Translations under genes and position numbers: made by a program
Assembly (NCBI GenBank): GCA_012839475.1
Contig: DUNG01000034.1
Coordinates: 62,001 to 126,000 of the forward strand
Length of the DNA: 64,000 nucleotides
From: Petrimonas sp.
GTDB lineage: Bacteria; Bacteroidota; Bacteroidia; Bacteroidales; Dysgonomonadaceae
Reading direction: 5' to 3'
Notes under the pieces: model-generated
The model's input: the letters and a program-made list of their open reading frames with translations, nothing else
Told to the model about the DNA's origin: nothing
Databases searched by the model: none
In this document: piece after piece, positions 26,321 to 34,652 of the stretch
Layout of the letters: every line of letters starts with the position of its first letter
How positions within the stretch are numbered: position 1 is the first letter of the stretch

Positions 26321-26389
26321 AATCATTATTTTAAACATGTCGGTTTCATACAATTCATCATTTAAATTTCGCATCTAAACTGATTCCAT

Positions 26390-26419
26390 CTTTCAAGGCT
26401 TACCTAATTTCCTTGAAAG
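26390..26419 (-). terminator. Hairpin after rsmI
   Basis: Perfect 9-bp arms CTTTCAAGG and CCTTGAAAG around a 12-base loop, 20 bases beyond the rsmI stop codon. It lies between rsmI and the lipoprotein gene on the same strand. Confidence 0.5.
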
Positions 26420-26439
26420 CCAAAACGACCATAAAAGTC

Positions 26440-27117
26440 CTATTTCTCGGGCGTTCCCGCCACGACAACAACACATTCTCCCTTTGGGACATTTTCCAAA
26501 AAATGAACACTCAACTCTTTTAGCGTCCCTCGCACCGTCTCCGCATACAATTTAGAGAGTTCGCGGGAAACCGATGCACTCCGTTCTTCACCCAGGTATT
26601 CAGCCAATTGGGTTAACGTTTTAACCACCCGGTAAGGCGATTCGTAAAAGATCATGGTCCTCGTTTCGGCCGTGAGCTGCTGTAGCCTTGTTGTCCTTCC
26701 CTTTTTACGGGGGAGGAACCCCTCGAAGCAAAAACGATCGCTCGGTAAGCCCGACTCGACCAAAGCAGGCACAAAAGCGGTAGCACCAGGAAGGCACTCT
26801 ACCTCCACCCCCTCCTCCAGACAAGCCCTAACCAGGTAAAAACCGGGGTCCGAAATACTGGGAGTACCCGCATCGGATATCAGGGCTATCTGCTCGCCTC
26901 CCTTCATTCGCATTACCAAAGCGGCCGTTGCCCGATGCTCGTTAAACATGTGGTGCGACTGCATTGCCGTTTCAACCTCGTAGCGCTTCAGCAGCACACC
27001 ACTTGTCCGTGTATCCTCAGCCAGTATCAGGTCACACTCCTTAAGCACCCTAATCGCTCTTAGGGTAATATCCTCCAAGTTGCCAATTGGCGTAGGTACG
27101 ACAAACAGTTTTCCCAT
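26440..27117 (-). CDS. rsmI: 16S rRNA (cytidine(1402)-2'-O)-methyltransferase RsmI
   Basis: RsmI 2'-O-methylates C1402, the same base RsmH N4-methylates. The 225-residue tetrapyrrole-methylase-fold protein starts with LFVVPTPIGNLEDITLRA, then LAEDTRTSG (about 33-41), SDAGTPSISDPG (about 80-91) and the ESPYR motif (about 155-159). All are diagnostic of RsmI. It follows an unknown gene by 15 bases, so they likely form one unit, and a hairpin lies just after its stop. The length is normal for Bacteroidetes forms that lack the C-terminal extension. Confidence 0.95.
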   Translation of the reverse strand: MGKLFVVPTPIGNLEDITLRAIRVLKECDLILAEDTRTSGVLLKRYEVETAMQSHHMFNEHRATAALVMRMKGGEQIALISDAGTPSISDPGFYLVRACLEEGVEVECLPGATAFVPALVESGLPSDRFCFEGFLPRKKGRTTRLQQLTAETRTMIFYESPYRVVKTLTQLAEYLGEERSASVSRELSKLYAETVRGTLKELSVHFLENVPKGECVVVVAGTPEK

Positions 27118-27132
27118 CGCTTGCTTTTCCCA

Positions 27133-27945
27133 TTACTGGAATCCTTTTCTAACCACCTGCAAGAATTCACCGACCGTGGGATCATTAAAATCCCAGGGGT
27201 AAGTCGCTTGCGCATACGCCTCGGCCTCCTCGTAGGTCGTAAAGGTACCCAGCGTGTGTATCGCTTCGTTCATCTTTTGGGGATCGTTCCCGAAAAGCTC
27301 CCGCTGGAACAGGAAACGGTCGTTTAGGCTAATCCCACGCTTCAGGTCCACGAATGTAGGCGGCGCGGTTATCACGTCGTTCAACGAGGGAGGTGCACTG
27401 AACTCCTCCCTTACCGGGGAACTCTTCGGCTTCCTGTACTCTGGCAGGACAACATCCTGCGCGTACTGGTTCCGGGGCATACCCCCCTCCCGCTGGGTAA
27501 CGCCCGATAGCGGGGGAACTGGCGACTTGATAGTAACCACTGGTTCGGTGGCAACCTCTTGCCTGGTGGCTGCTGGCTTCTGAATCCAAGGCGACTCCAC
27601 GGCAGCGACCGGTTTTGCGGTCAGCACCGAATCTGCAGCAGATGCGGGCTCTTTGGGAACAACAGGTGTCGGTTTTTCCGGATCGGTTGGTTCTGTTTCG
27701 GTTGATGCCCTGCTTCCCGTCTCCGACAGGAAGTTGACCAATCGCTCCATCTGCCCCCTCATCTCATCGATTTGCATGAACTCGAGCTGATGCAGCGTCC
27801 TCGACACCTCCTGCAGTGCATCAAACGATTCCCTGAAAAAAGAGAAAGGGAACGCATCGTTCTGCTTAGCCCTCAACACCTTCTCTTTCAAGCCACTCAA
27901 GCTGTCCAGAAGTTGATCAACGTACTCCTTCCTTTTCTCCAACAT
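27133..27945 (-). CDS. Conserved hypothetical protein, Pro-rich middle
   Basis: A 270-residue protein I do not recognise by function. Residues 1-80 are predicted helical with heptad-like Leu (LLDSLSGLKEKVL). Residues about 80-185 are a low-complexity Pro/Ala/Val/Glu linker. Residues about 186-268 form a compact C-terminal region with NDVITAPPTFVDLKRGISLNDRFL-type sequence and a DFNDPTVGEFLQVVRKGF ending. No signal peptide or membrane segment is seen, so it is probably cytoplasmic. It is upstream of rsmI by 15 bases and has its own TACTTTTG box. Similar proteins seem common in Bacteroidales (recollection, unverified). Confidence 0.7.
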   Translation of the reverse strand: MLEKRKEYVDQLLDSLSGLKEKVLRAKQNDAFPFSFFRESFDALQEVSRTLHQLEFMQIDEMRGQMERLVNFLSETGSRASTETEPTDPEKPTPVVPKEPASAADSVLTAKPVAAVESPWIQKPAATRQEVATEPVVTIKSPVPPLSGVTQREGGMPRNQYAQDVVLPEYRKPKSSPVREEFSAPPSLNDVITAPPTFVDLKRGISLNDRFLFQRELFGNDPQKMNEAIHTLGTFTTYEEAEAYAQATYPWDFNDPTVGEFLQVVRKGFQ

Positions 27946-28014
27946 CTACCATCGTTTTACATGTGACTTCAAAATCAGTTCCCTCATGAGCGACCGTACC
28001 CGCTCTTCCTTACA

Positions 28015-28022
28015 CAAAAGTA
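28015..28022 (-). promoter_or_regulatory. Putative promoter -7 box for the 27133-rsmI unit
   Basis: The minus strand reads TACTTTTG, an exact TAnnTTTG match, 69 bases upstream of the start at 27945. Confidence 0.5.
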
Positions 28023-28026
28023 ATCA

Positions 28027-29460
28027 TTATTTAGGAGTTGCGACAAATTCATCGGGTAAATTTACAAGATATAACTTTTCGGTGCTTCGGGTGATGGAAG
28101 TGTAGAGCCATCGGTAAAAATTGTCTCCCATGTGCGCCTTCTGCACGTACCCCAAGTCCAGGAAGACGTTTTTCCACTCTCCCCCTTGTGCTTTATGGCA
28201 GGTGATCGCGTAGCCGTACTTCGTTTGCAGCGCATTGAAGTATGGGTTCACTTTTACCTCTCTGTAGCGTGCCGCCTTTCGGGTGAGATGTTGGTAGTCA
28301 TCCATCACCTGGGTGAATAGCCGGTCGCCCTGCTCTCGGGTAAGTCCCGGCACCTCGGTGTGCAACGCGTCGAGGTTGAGCTTGGCTTCAAACTCGATGT
28401 CGTAATCGCGGTGGTACAACAACGCGTTGATAAATCGAAAGCCGTACATCTCCTCTTCACCCCTCACCCGTGTCACCTCCACGAACTCACCATTCGCTAA
28501 GAAATCGAGGCGCTCCATTTGTTCGAACTCCTTGGTCCAAAAATAGTTATTCTTGGTAATCATAAGAATATCACCCGAAGAGAGCTCCTCTTCCCGGTAA
28601 AGCACCCGGTTTCGTATGCCGTTGTTGTAGGCGTTCACCCGTTTATTGGATCGCGAGATCACGATGGTCTCCTCCATCCCGTCCCTTCGGTATGCGTCCG
28701 ACAGCTCATCGATGAGCTCAAGTCCCGTGATGCGCCTCACATCAGGAAAATCGCTCACCTGAAGCTTCGGGTAATCGCCCGTGAGCTGGTAGCGTAGCGC
28801 ATCCCGCAAGGCGGTGGCGTTGGTCAAGATGCCCGATTCACCGGATTGCCTCACGATCTCGGTCAATGTCGCCTCCTGCACATGCAGGGAATAGGAGCGC
28901 AGCACCTTAGGATCCAGCGCTGGGCTACTCTCCTGCTTCACGGGCGGTAACTGTGCGTTGTCCCCGATAAACATCAACCGGCATCCCTCGCTGGAATATA
29001 CGTACTGGATAAGGTCGTCCAGCAGCCTCCCCGTCCCAAAGATGGAGTAATCGAGGGACTCGTTATTGATCATCGAGGCCTCATCAACGATAAATAGGGT
29101 ATGAGTATGCAGGTTGTCGGACAACGAGAACTGGGGCGTTCCCTCCCCGAACTTCTGCTGACGGTAAATCTTTTTATGGATGGTGAAAGCCTGCTGCGCC
29201 GCGTAGCCGGAAAAGACCTTTGCCGCCCGTCCCGTGGGAGCCAGCAATACCGCCCTCTGCCCGAAGTGGTTCATAGTGCGGACCAACCCCCCGATAAGCG
29301 ACGATTTCCCGGTGCCGGCGTACCCTTTGAGCAGGAACAGTTCCTGGCCGTCACCCGAAAAGAGGAAGCGGCCAATTTTCTCCAGCGCATTCGTTTGGTC
29401 GCCCGTCAACTCGAACGGGAAGTTCTCCCTGATTTTCTCAATGAAATAGCGATTTATCAT
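28027..29460 (-). CDS. RecD-like superfamily 1 helicase
   Basis: A 477-residue ATP-dependent DNA helicase of the RecD/Dda type. Motif I (Walker A) GYAGTGKSS is at about 44-52, motif II FIVDEAS at about 118-124 and motif III GDNAQLPPVK at about 162-171. The C-terminal UvrD-like motif around YAITCHKAQGGEWKNV is near 420-435 and the final LYTSITRSTEKLYLV lies near 450-465. It lacks the RecBCD-binding N-terminal domain of classical RecD, so it acts alone or with other partners. It is divergent to the DUF3822-rsmD pair. The helicase assignment is secure; the cellular role is not known from sequence. Confidence 0.88.
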   Translation of the reverse strand: MINRYFIEKIRENFPFELTGDQTNALEKIGRFLFSGDGQELFLLKGYAGTGKSSLIGGLVRTMNHFGQRAVLLAPTGRAAKVFSGYAAQQAFTIHKKIYRQQKFGEGTPQFSLSDNLHTHTLFIVDEASMINNESLDYSIFGTGRLLDDLIQYVYSSEGCRLMFIGDNAQLPPVKQESSPALDPKVLRSYSLHVQEATLTEIVRQSGESGILTNATALRDALRYQLTGDYPKLQVSDFPDVRRITGLELIDELSDAYRRDGMEETIVISRSNKRVNAYNNGIRNRVLYREEELSSGDILMITKNNYFWTKEFEQMERLDFLANGEFVEVTRVRGEEEMYGFRFINALLYHRDYDIEFEAKLNLDALHTEVPGLTREQGDRLFTQVMDDYQHLTRKAARYREVKVNPYFNALQTKYGYAITCHKAQGGEWKNVFLDLGYVQKAHMGDNFYRWLYTSITRSTEKLYLVNLPDEFVATPK

Positions 29461-29483
29461 TCCTGCAGCTCCTTTTTCACCGG

Positions 29484-29491
29484 TAAAAGTA
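29484..29491 (-). promoter_or_regulatory. Possible -7 box for the helicase gene
   Basis: The minus strand reads TACTTTTA, the same near-consensus box as before mraZ, 24 bases upstream of the start codon. Confidence 0.3.
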
Positions 29492-29512
29492 GCACAATTC
29501 TCATTCTTTTTC

Positions 29513-29520
29513 TAAATTTG
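29513..29520 (+). promoter_or_regulatory. Putative promoter -7 box for DUF3822-rsmD
   Basis: TAAATTTG matches TAnnTTTG and lies 60 bases before the DUF3822 start codon. Confidence 0.5.
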
Positions 29521-29579
29521 TAGGATTAATAAAGATATTCAGCTTTAGCTTTTACATTTATTCCTACAAGTTTGCCAAG

Positions 29580-30392
29580 ATGTTTTTACCCGAAAATATT
29601 GATTTAGCCCACGCCGAAAATTACGATCTCTCCATTCGGTTGACCCCCGATAGGTTTTCTTTTTACATTTACTCGGTAAGTGACCCCACCGTTTTCTATT
29701 ACCAAGAAACCAGTTTGGGAAGCAAGTTTACCTATACCGAAAGCATAAAGCGGTTGATTTTCGACCTTGGCTTTTTCAGCCAACCCTTCCGAAGCACGAA
29801 GGCCACGGTGGTCTCCCCTCAGTTTACCCTTGTGCCGGGTAAATTTTTCGATCGCAAGCGGGCTAAAAAGCTCTTCGACTATAATTTTCACGAAATAGAG
29901 GGGAAGATCCTTAGTGATTCACCGTTGGATGGCATCCATATCGTCTATCATCTGGATGAGGAGGTTCATTCGTTCCTGTCCCGCAACCTGTGGAACCCCC
30001 ATTTCCGTCACCAGGCAACACCCTTGTTGTCGCTGTTCGCAACACGTGCGGCAGAGAGGGGTGACCGGTGCTGCTTCGTTGATTTTCATGACCGGTTTGT
30101 TTCTCTCTTTGCTTTCGATGAAGGGCTTCTCACCGCGAACATGTTCCCAGCTACCCACCCACAGGACACCCTTTACTACATTACCAACACGTGGGAGAAG
30201 TTGGGTTTCGACCAGTCAGCTGATACCCTCTTGCTTTCTGGTAACCTGGATGCCCATACTGGGGTGATTGACGAGTTCTCGAAGTTCATAGCAAAAGTGG
30301 AACAAACAGAATTACATCCCAAAACGAACCTTTCGGAAGAGCAGCTTCGCACCCTGCCCACCGATACAGTTGCCATGCTATGCGAATTATAA
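29580..30392 (+). CDS. DUF3822 family protein
   Basis: A 270-residue soluble protein with no signal peptide or membrane segment. It matches the Bacteroidetes DUF3822 family by length, by the SIRLTPDRFSFYI-type start, and by its place directly upstream of rsmD. The family is thought to have an actin/ASKHA-like fold, recalled rather than visible here. Its end overlaps the rsmD start by 13 bases, so the two are translationally coupled. Function is unknown; the coupling suggests a link to ribosome assembly. Confidence 0.75.
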   Translation: MFLPENIDLAHAENYDLSIRLTPDRFSFYIYSVSDPTVFYYQETSLGSKFTYTESIKRLIFDLGFFSQPFRSTKATVVSPQFTLVPGKFFDRKRAKKLFDYNFHEIEGKILSDSPLDGIHIVYHLDEEVHSFLSRNLWNPHFRHQATPLLSLFATRAAERGDRCCFVDFHDRFVSLFAFDEGLLTANMFPATHPQDTLYYITNTWEKLGFDQSADTLLLSGNLDAHTGVIDEFSKFIAKVEQTELHPKTNLSEEQLRTLPTDTVAMLCEL

Positions 30393-30913
30393 GTGGAAAA
30401 TACAGATCCCGGAGGATAGCGGTGCCCGCTAGCCTAAAGGCACGCCCTACAACCGACTTCGCGAAAGAGGGTCTCTTCAACGTGCTCAACAACATCGTGG
30501 ATTGGGAGGAGACCAGTGCACTCGATCTTTTTTCCGGGACGGGCAACATCGCGTTTGAACTGATTTCCAGGGGATGTCCCCACGTGGTTAGCGTGGAACA
30601 GAACCCAACCCTTTTTCGTTTTATCTGTATGATTCAAGAAAAGCTTGAGGCGAAGGAGTTGTTCCCCATCAAGGCCGACGTGTTCAAGTACTTGAAGTCG
30701 GCTAGGCAGCGGTTCGACCTTGTCTTTGCCGATCCTCCTTACGACCTGAAGGAGGCAAGCACGATACCCGGCCTCGTGATCGAGAAAAAGCTGGTCAAGG
30801 AGGGGGGCCTCTTTATCATGGAACACTCGAAACATCTTAACTTCTCGCTACTTCCTCACTTCAAAGAGGAGCGCAAGTACGGGAACGTTCACTTCTCCAT
30901 TTTTCAGTTCTAG
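30380..30913 (+). CDS. rsmD: 16S rRNA (guanine(966)-N(2))-methyltransferase RsmD
   Basis: RsmD methylates N2 of G966 in 16S rRNA during small-subunit assembly. The 177-residue protein starts MRIISGKYRSRRI, then RPTTDFAKEGLFNVL (about 22-36), the SAM-binding LDLFSGTGNIAFE (about 48-60) and the catalytic VFADPPYD (about 114-121). All are diagnostic. The start lies inside the end of the DUF3822 gene. The length is normal. Confidence 0.94.
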   Translation: MRIISGKYRSRRIAVPASLKARPTTDFAKEGLFNVLNNIVDWEETSALDLFSGTGNIAFELISRGCPHVVSVEQNPTLFRFICMIQEKLEAKELFPIKADVFKYLKSARQRFDLVFADPPYDLKEASTIPGLVIEKKLVKEGGLFIMEHSKHLNFSLLPHFKEERKYGNVHFSIFQF

Positions 30914-30976
30914 TTCCCTTTTTGCTTTTAAACTCGTTTCGTCTCAAACAGCCTAAGAAAGCTGCGTAATTTTTTG

Positions 30977-30984
30977 TATCTTCG
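30977..30984 (+). promoter_or_regulatory. Possible promoter box for mgtE
   Basis: TATCTTCG differs from TAnnTTTG at one position and lies 26 bases before the mgtE start codon. Confidence 0.4.
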
Positions 30985-31010
30985 CACGTTTCCCAACGCG
31001 CTTTCATGTT

Positions 31011-32351
31011 ATGAGGAGAATCCACGCTACTTTTCACAAACTTATCAAGAGGGAGTCCTGGACTTCCTTAAAAGCAGAATTGGCTAAACTGGACATTCCC
31101 GCGGTCGTGGAACTTATCGAGCGAAGCAATGAACTCCAGTCGACCCTGCTGTTCCGTTTCCTTCCAAGAGAGGAAGCCAAGGAGGTGTTTCAGGAGCTCC
31201 ATCCCAAGAAGCAGGGTGAGATTATCGACGGGTTGGCCAACCATGCAACGCGTCTCTCCAACTTGATGAACGATATGGAACCGGACGACCGGACCGCGCT
31301 TTTCGAGGAGTTGCCCGGCAAGGTGGCACAGCGGCTTATGCAGCTGTTAAGTAGGGAGAACCTTCAGCAGACCATTCAGCTCCTTGGTTACCCCGAAGAG
31401 AGCATTGGCCGACTAATGACACCCCGCTACGTGGCGGTCAAATCGCACTTCACGGTTACAGAAACGTTGCAGCATATACGCCGCTTTGGCCAGGATGCGG
31501 AAACGCTAGGCGTGATCTACGTGGTAGACAAACAGTGGCAGTTTATTGATGACCTGCGTATCCGTGACATCCTGCTTGCCGACCCGGACGACACGATTGA
31601 GAATCTGATTAAGCACAACCCGGTGGCCCTGAGCGCCTTTGACGACCAAGAGACAGCCATCAAGGTATTTAAGGATTACAACCGCGTGGCTCTCCCGGTG
31701 GTGGATAGTGGCAACACCCTGTTGGGAATCGTTACAGTAGACGATATCCTCGACGTGGCGGAAGAGGAACAGACCGAGGACTTTCAGCGGTTTGGTGCGG
31801 TGCAGGATGCGATTATCAGCCCGTTACAGGCTACTATTCCCTTCATGTATAGGAAGCGCATCGCCTGGTTGATGGCGCTGGTTGTCGTGAATATCTTCTC
31901 TGGAGCTATCATCTCGCATTACGAAAACCTTATCCAATCGGTGGTGTCAGTTATATTTTTCTTACCACTCATCATCGCAAGCAGTGGGAACGCCGGCTCC
32001 CAATCGGCCACCCTGATGATTCGCGCGATGGCCATGGGCGATGTGCACATGAGGGATTGGCTACGCTTGCTGGGAAAGGAGTTCCTGGTATCACTCCTTT
32101 TGGGGTTGACCATGGCGCTGGGCGTGTCGTTCGTGGCAGGGTGGCGCGCCCCCGACATTATGCCGGTGGTCGCCCTATCGATGGTACTTTCAGTCATGGT
32201 AGGTAGCATGCTAGGCATGTTGCTTCCCTTTATTTTCACCCGGTTAAAACTGGATCCGGCTACGGCCAGCGCACCGCTTATCACCTCTATCGCCGATATT
32301 ACCGGGGTATTCATCTATTTCTCCCTGGCTAAACATCTTTTGGGGCTGTAG
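31011..32351 (+). CDS. mgtE: Magnesium transporter MgtE
   Basis: A 446-residue Mg2+ channel. It has the helical MgtE N domain (about 20-125, with FRFLPREEAKEVFQEL), two CBS domains (about 126-250, with IGRLMTPRYVAV and a VTVDDILDVAEEEQTED linker) and a C-terminal pore region of five membrane segments (about 280-445), including the SSGNAGSQSATLMIRAMA pore signature (about 323-340). The length and domain order are standard. It follows rsmD by 97 bases and probably has its own promoter. Confidence 0.94.
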   Translation: MRRIHATFHKLIKRESWTSLKAELAKLDIPAVVELIERSNELQSTLLFRFLPREEAKEVFQELHPKKQGEIIDGLANHATRLSNLMNDMEPDDRTALFEELPGKVAQRLMQLLSRENLQQTIQLLGYPEESIGRLMTPRYVAVKSHFTVTETLQHIRRFGQDAETLGVIYVVDKQWQFIDDLRIRDILLADPDDTIENLIKHNPVALSAFDDQETAIKVFKDYNRVALPVVDSGNTLLGIVTVDDILDVAEEEQTEDFQRFGAVQDAIISPLQATIPFMYRKRIAWLMALVVVNIFSGAIISHYENLIQSVVSVIFFLPLIIASSGNAGSQSATLMIRAMAMGDVHMRDWLRLLGKEFLVSLLLGLTMALGVSFVAGWRAPDIMPVVALSMVLSVMVGSMLGMLLPFIFTRLKLDPATASAPLITSIADITGVFIYFSLAKHLLGL

Positions 32352-32402
32352 TCATATTGCAAATTAATCAATCGTATACAAATAAGAGTAAACCGTGATG
32401 CC

Positions 32403-33626
32403 ATGAAAATGAAAGTAAAAGTGAAAGTGGAAACAAAAACGAAAGGGAAGGCAAAGCTGTATCGTGTGGCGGCATTCACCTCTTTATCGCTGCTGTTAAG
32501 TTCATGGTGCTTTTCTCTATACCAATGTAGTAGGCCTAACAACCTGTCCCATTCACCCGACACCAAGACCCAGGTGGGGGTATTCGATGGACATGGAGGT
32601 GCACAAACCTGCGTGTGGGAAGCTGTAGCGGCCATCAAACTAGATCTGGAGATGAACGTGCGAACCATAACTTCGGCCGATATCGCTATGAACGTTCTGG
32701 ACAGCCTTGATGCCCTTATCATACCTGGCGGCGGGGGCAGTCGCCAGTTCCTTAATTTAGGTGAAGAGAACCACGACAGGATAAGAAAATTCGTTGCTGA
32801 CGGTAAAGGTGCCGTGGGCATTTGTGCCGGTGCCTACCTCTTTTCATCTACCCCTGGTTATAGCTGCCTACAACTGAATGGTGCTAAAGCGATAGATATT
32901 GAGCATGATAACCGGGGACACGGGGTAGCAAAGTTTACCCTTACAGACGAGGGGAAGAGGTTGTTTCCCGAAATTGCCCATCGCGACACCTCGTACGTGA
33001 TGTATTACGAGGGACCGGTTTTCGTTAACAATGAATCCGATACCGTTGAATATCAAACCCATGCGATTATGGAGAGCGACGTGCACGAAGAGGGGAACGC
33101 ACCCAAAAACATGACCAACGGGAAACCCTTTTTCACGGCCAACCGGTACGGGAAAGGGAGGGTGTTTAGCTCGATAGCCCATCCCGAAGCCACGCCCGGA
33201 ATGATGTGGATGATCCCGAGAATGGTACGCTGGGCACTGGATATGCCTATAGTCGAGTACACCAACGAAGTGGTAAAGCCCGACCTTTTCGAAAAGGAGA
33301 TATTGATGTCGGTTGCCGATTTACGTGAAGAATCAAAATGCTTCGACACGTTTCTGTATGGCACTGCAGAGCAGAAATTAGAAGCACTTGACTGGCTGCA
33401 GTCTCACCTTTCCTGGAGTGCCAAACGTTGGGTGCAAGGCCTGCTTTACGATGGGAACCCCAAAGTACGTCTGCGTGCCGCGAAGTATATCGCCGACACG
33501 CAATACCTGCACTACCTGCCTGATCTTAAAGCCGCATGGTTATCAGAACAGGATGTAGAGATGAAAGAGAAAATGGAAGAGCAGTATCTTAGGGTTTTAA
33601 ACCTGTTACCCCAAGTGAATAGGTAA
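32403..33626 (+). CDS. BPL-N/glutaminase-like lipoprotein
   Basis: A 407-residue exported protein. The N-terminus is very Lys-rich (nine Lys in the first 18 residues) before a hydrophobic stretch and a possible lipobox YQC (Cys42). Residues about 57-280 form a class I glutamine amidotransferase-like fold of the biotin-protein-ligase N-terminal type, with LIIPGGGGSRQF (about 105-116) and a nucleophile elbow GICAGAYLF (about 139-147). Residues about 300-405 look like helical HEAT-type repeats. Reaction and substrate are unknown. It lies between mgtE and an aspartate dehydrogenase-like gene with no sign of tight coupling to either. Confidence 0.75.
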   Translation: MKMKVKVKVETKTKGKAKLYRVAAFTSLSLLLSSWCFSLYQCSRPNNLSHSPDTKTQVGVFDGHGGAQTCVWEAVAAIKLDLEMNVRTITSADIAMNVLDSLDALIIPGGGGSRQFLNLGEENHDRIRKFVADGKGAVGICAGAYLFSSTPGYSCLQLNGAKAIDIEHDNRGHGVAKFTLTDEGKRLFPEIAHRDTSYVMYYEGPVFVNNESDTVEYQTHAIMESDVHEEGNAPKNMTNGKPFFTANRYGKGRVFSSIAHPEATPGMMWMIPRMVRWALDMPIVEYTNEVVKPDLFEKEILMSVADLREESKCFDTFLYGTAEQKLEALDWLQSHLSWSAKRWVQGLLYDGNPKVRLRAAKYIADTQYLHYLPDLKAAWLSEQDVEMKEKMEEQYLRVLNLLPQVNR

Positions 33627-33684
33627 AAACAATTATTTGTGTACAGCGTACAGGTACATGAAACACAATTAAGAAGCGAAAAGT

Positions 33685-34473
33685 ATGAAAAAGATGGTTA
33701 TTGTTGGATGTGGTTACCTGGCCGATATCGTAACCGGTGCACTGTTGGATGGTTTTCTGCCTGGCTACAACCTGGTGGGGGTTTACTCTCGTACCGTGGA
33801 CAAAGCAGAGCGATTGGCCACGAAGATGCACGAACAGGGAAGGGCGTGCAAAGCGTGCACATCGCTGGATGAGCTGCTCGCCTTGAACCCCCATTTTCTC
33901 GTGGAAGCCGCGTCCCCGGCAGGTATGAAAGAGGTGGCCCTCCCCGCGTTAAGAAATGGAACATCCATTATCACCCTCTCCATCGGCGCTTTTGCCGACA
34001 CCCCCTTTTACGAAGAGGTCAAGAAGACGGCCCGAGCGCACGATGCAAAAGTGTACATCGCTTCAGGTGCCACCGGGGGCTTTGATGTGCTAAGGACAGC
34101 CGCGTTAATGGGGAATGTTTCGGCCAAGTTCTTTAATCAAAAGGGGGTGCGTGCGCTTCGCGGGTCGAGGTTTCACACGCCCGAGATGGAAAACAGCAAT
34201 CAGGCAGTTTTCTCCGGCACAGCCAGGGAAGCGATTCAAACGTTCCCCACAGGACTTAACGTGGCCGTTGCCGCCTCGTTGGCAACGGTTGGACCTGAAA
34301 GATTGGACGTGATAATGGAGTCTACCCCTGACTTCGTGGGGGATAGGCAGCGGGTTGAGATCAAAAACGACCAGGTACATGCCGTGGTGGACGTCTTCAG
34401 CGCCACCCCCGAAATCGCGGCGTGGTCGGTGGTACATATCCTGCAAAACATCGATTCGCCGATTGTATTTTGA
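33685..34473 (+). CDS. Aspartate dehydrogenase-like oxidoreductase (catalytic His not seen)
   Basis: A 262-residue NAD(P)-binding protein. The Rossmann motif VGCGYLAD lies at residues 7-14, followed by EAASPAGM and SIGAFAD blocks, an ASGATGGFDVLRTAAL region (about 120-135) and a GLNVAVAASLA block (about 191-201) typical of the aspartate dehydrogenase family (NadX). In characterised enzymes a conserved His lies in an RNVHEIEV-type segment. The matching segment here reads DRQRVEIK, without His. It may have a different activity. The gene stands alone; no nadA/nadC genes are adjacent. Confidence 0.7.
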   Translation: MKKMVIVGCGYLADIVTGALLDGFLPGYNLVGVYSRTVDKAERLATKMHEQGRACKACTSLDELLALNPHFLVEAASPAGMKEVALPALRNGTSIITLSIGAFADTPFYEEVKKTARAHDAKVYIASGATGGFDVLRTAALMGNVSAKFFNQKGVRALRGSRFHTPEMENSNQAVFSGTAREAIQTFPTGLNVAVAASLATVGPERLDVIMESTPDFVGDRQRVEIKNDQVHAVVDVFSATPEIAAWSVVHILQNIDSPIVF

Positions 34474-34483
34474 TTGTTGACTC

Positions 34484-34534
34484 TCCCCGATCATATACCC
34501 TCCCCGGTCATATACCCACCCCGGTCATTCACTA
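34484..34534. repeat. 17-bp imperfect tandem repeat, three copies
   Basis: TCCCCGATCATATACCC, TCCCCGGTCATATACCC and a diverged ACCCCGGTCATTCACTA lie head to tail just after the aspartate dehydrogenase-like gene. The first two differ at one base. Confidence 0.75.
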
Positions 34535-34551
34535 AACGAAGGGAATATTTC

Positions 34552-34606
34552 AAGTGGGGGCAATACTCCAAATGAGGACAATGCTCCAGGTGGGTGCGAC
34601 ACTTCC
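34552..34606. repeat. 18-bp imperfect tandem repeat, three copies
   Basis: AAGTGGGGGCAATACTCC, AAATGAGGACAATGCTCC and a diverged AGGTGGGTGCGACACTTCC follow each other 17 bases after the neighbouring 17-bp array. Confidence 0.65.
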
Positions 34607-34652
34607 GCTTAACAACTCCCGTTACCGGGACGATCTATTCCCGTGCCACCCA

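Noticed and set aside
34484-34606. CRISPR array between the dehydrogenase-like genes
   Set aside because: The repeats are 17-18 bases, directly adjacent without spacers, and no cas genes are present; they are simple tandem repeats.
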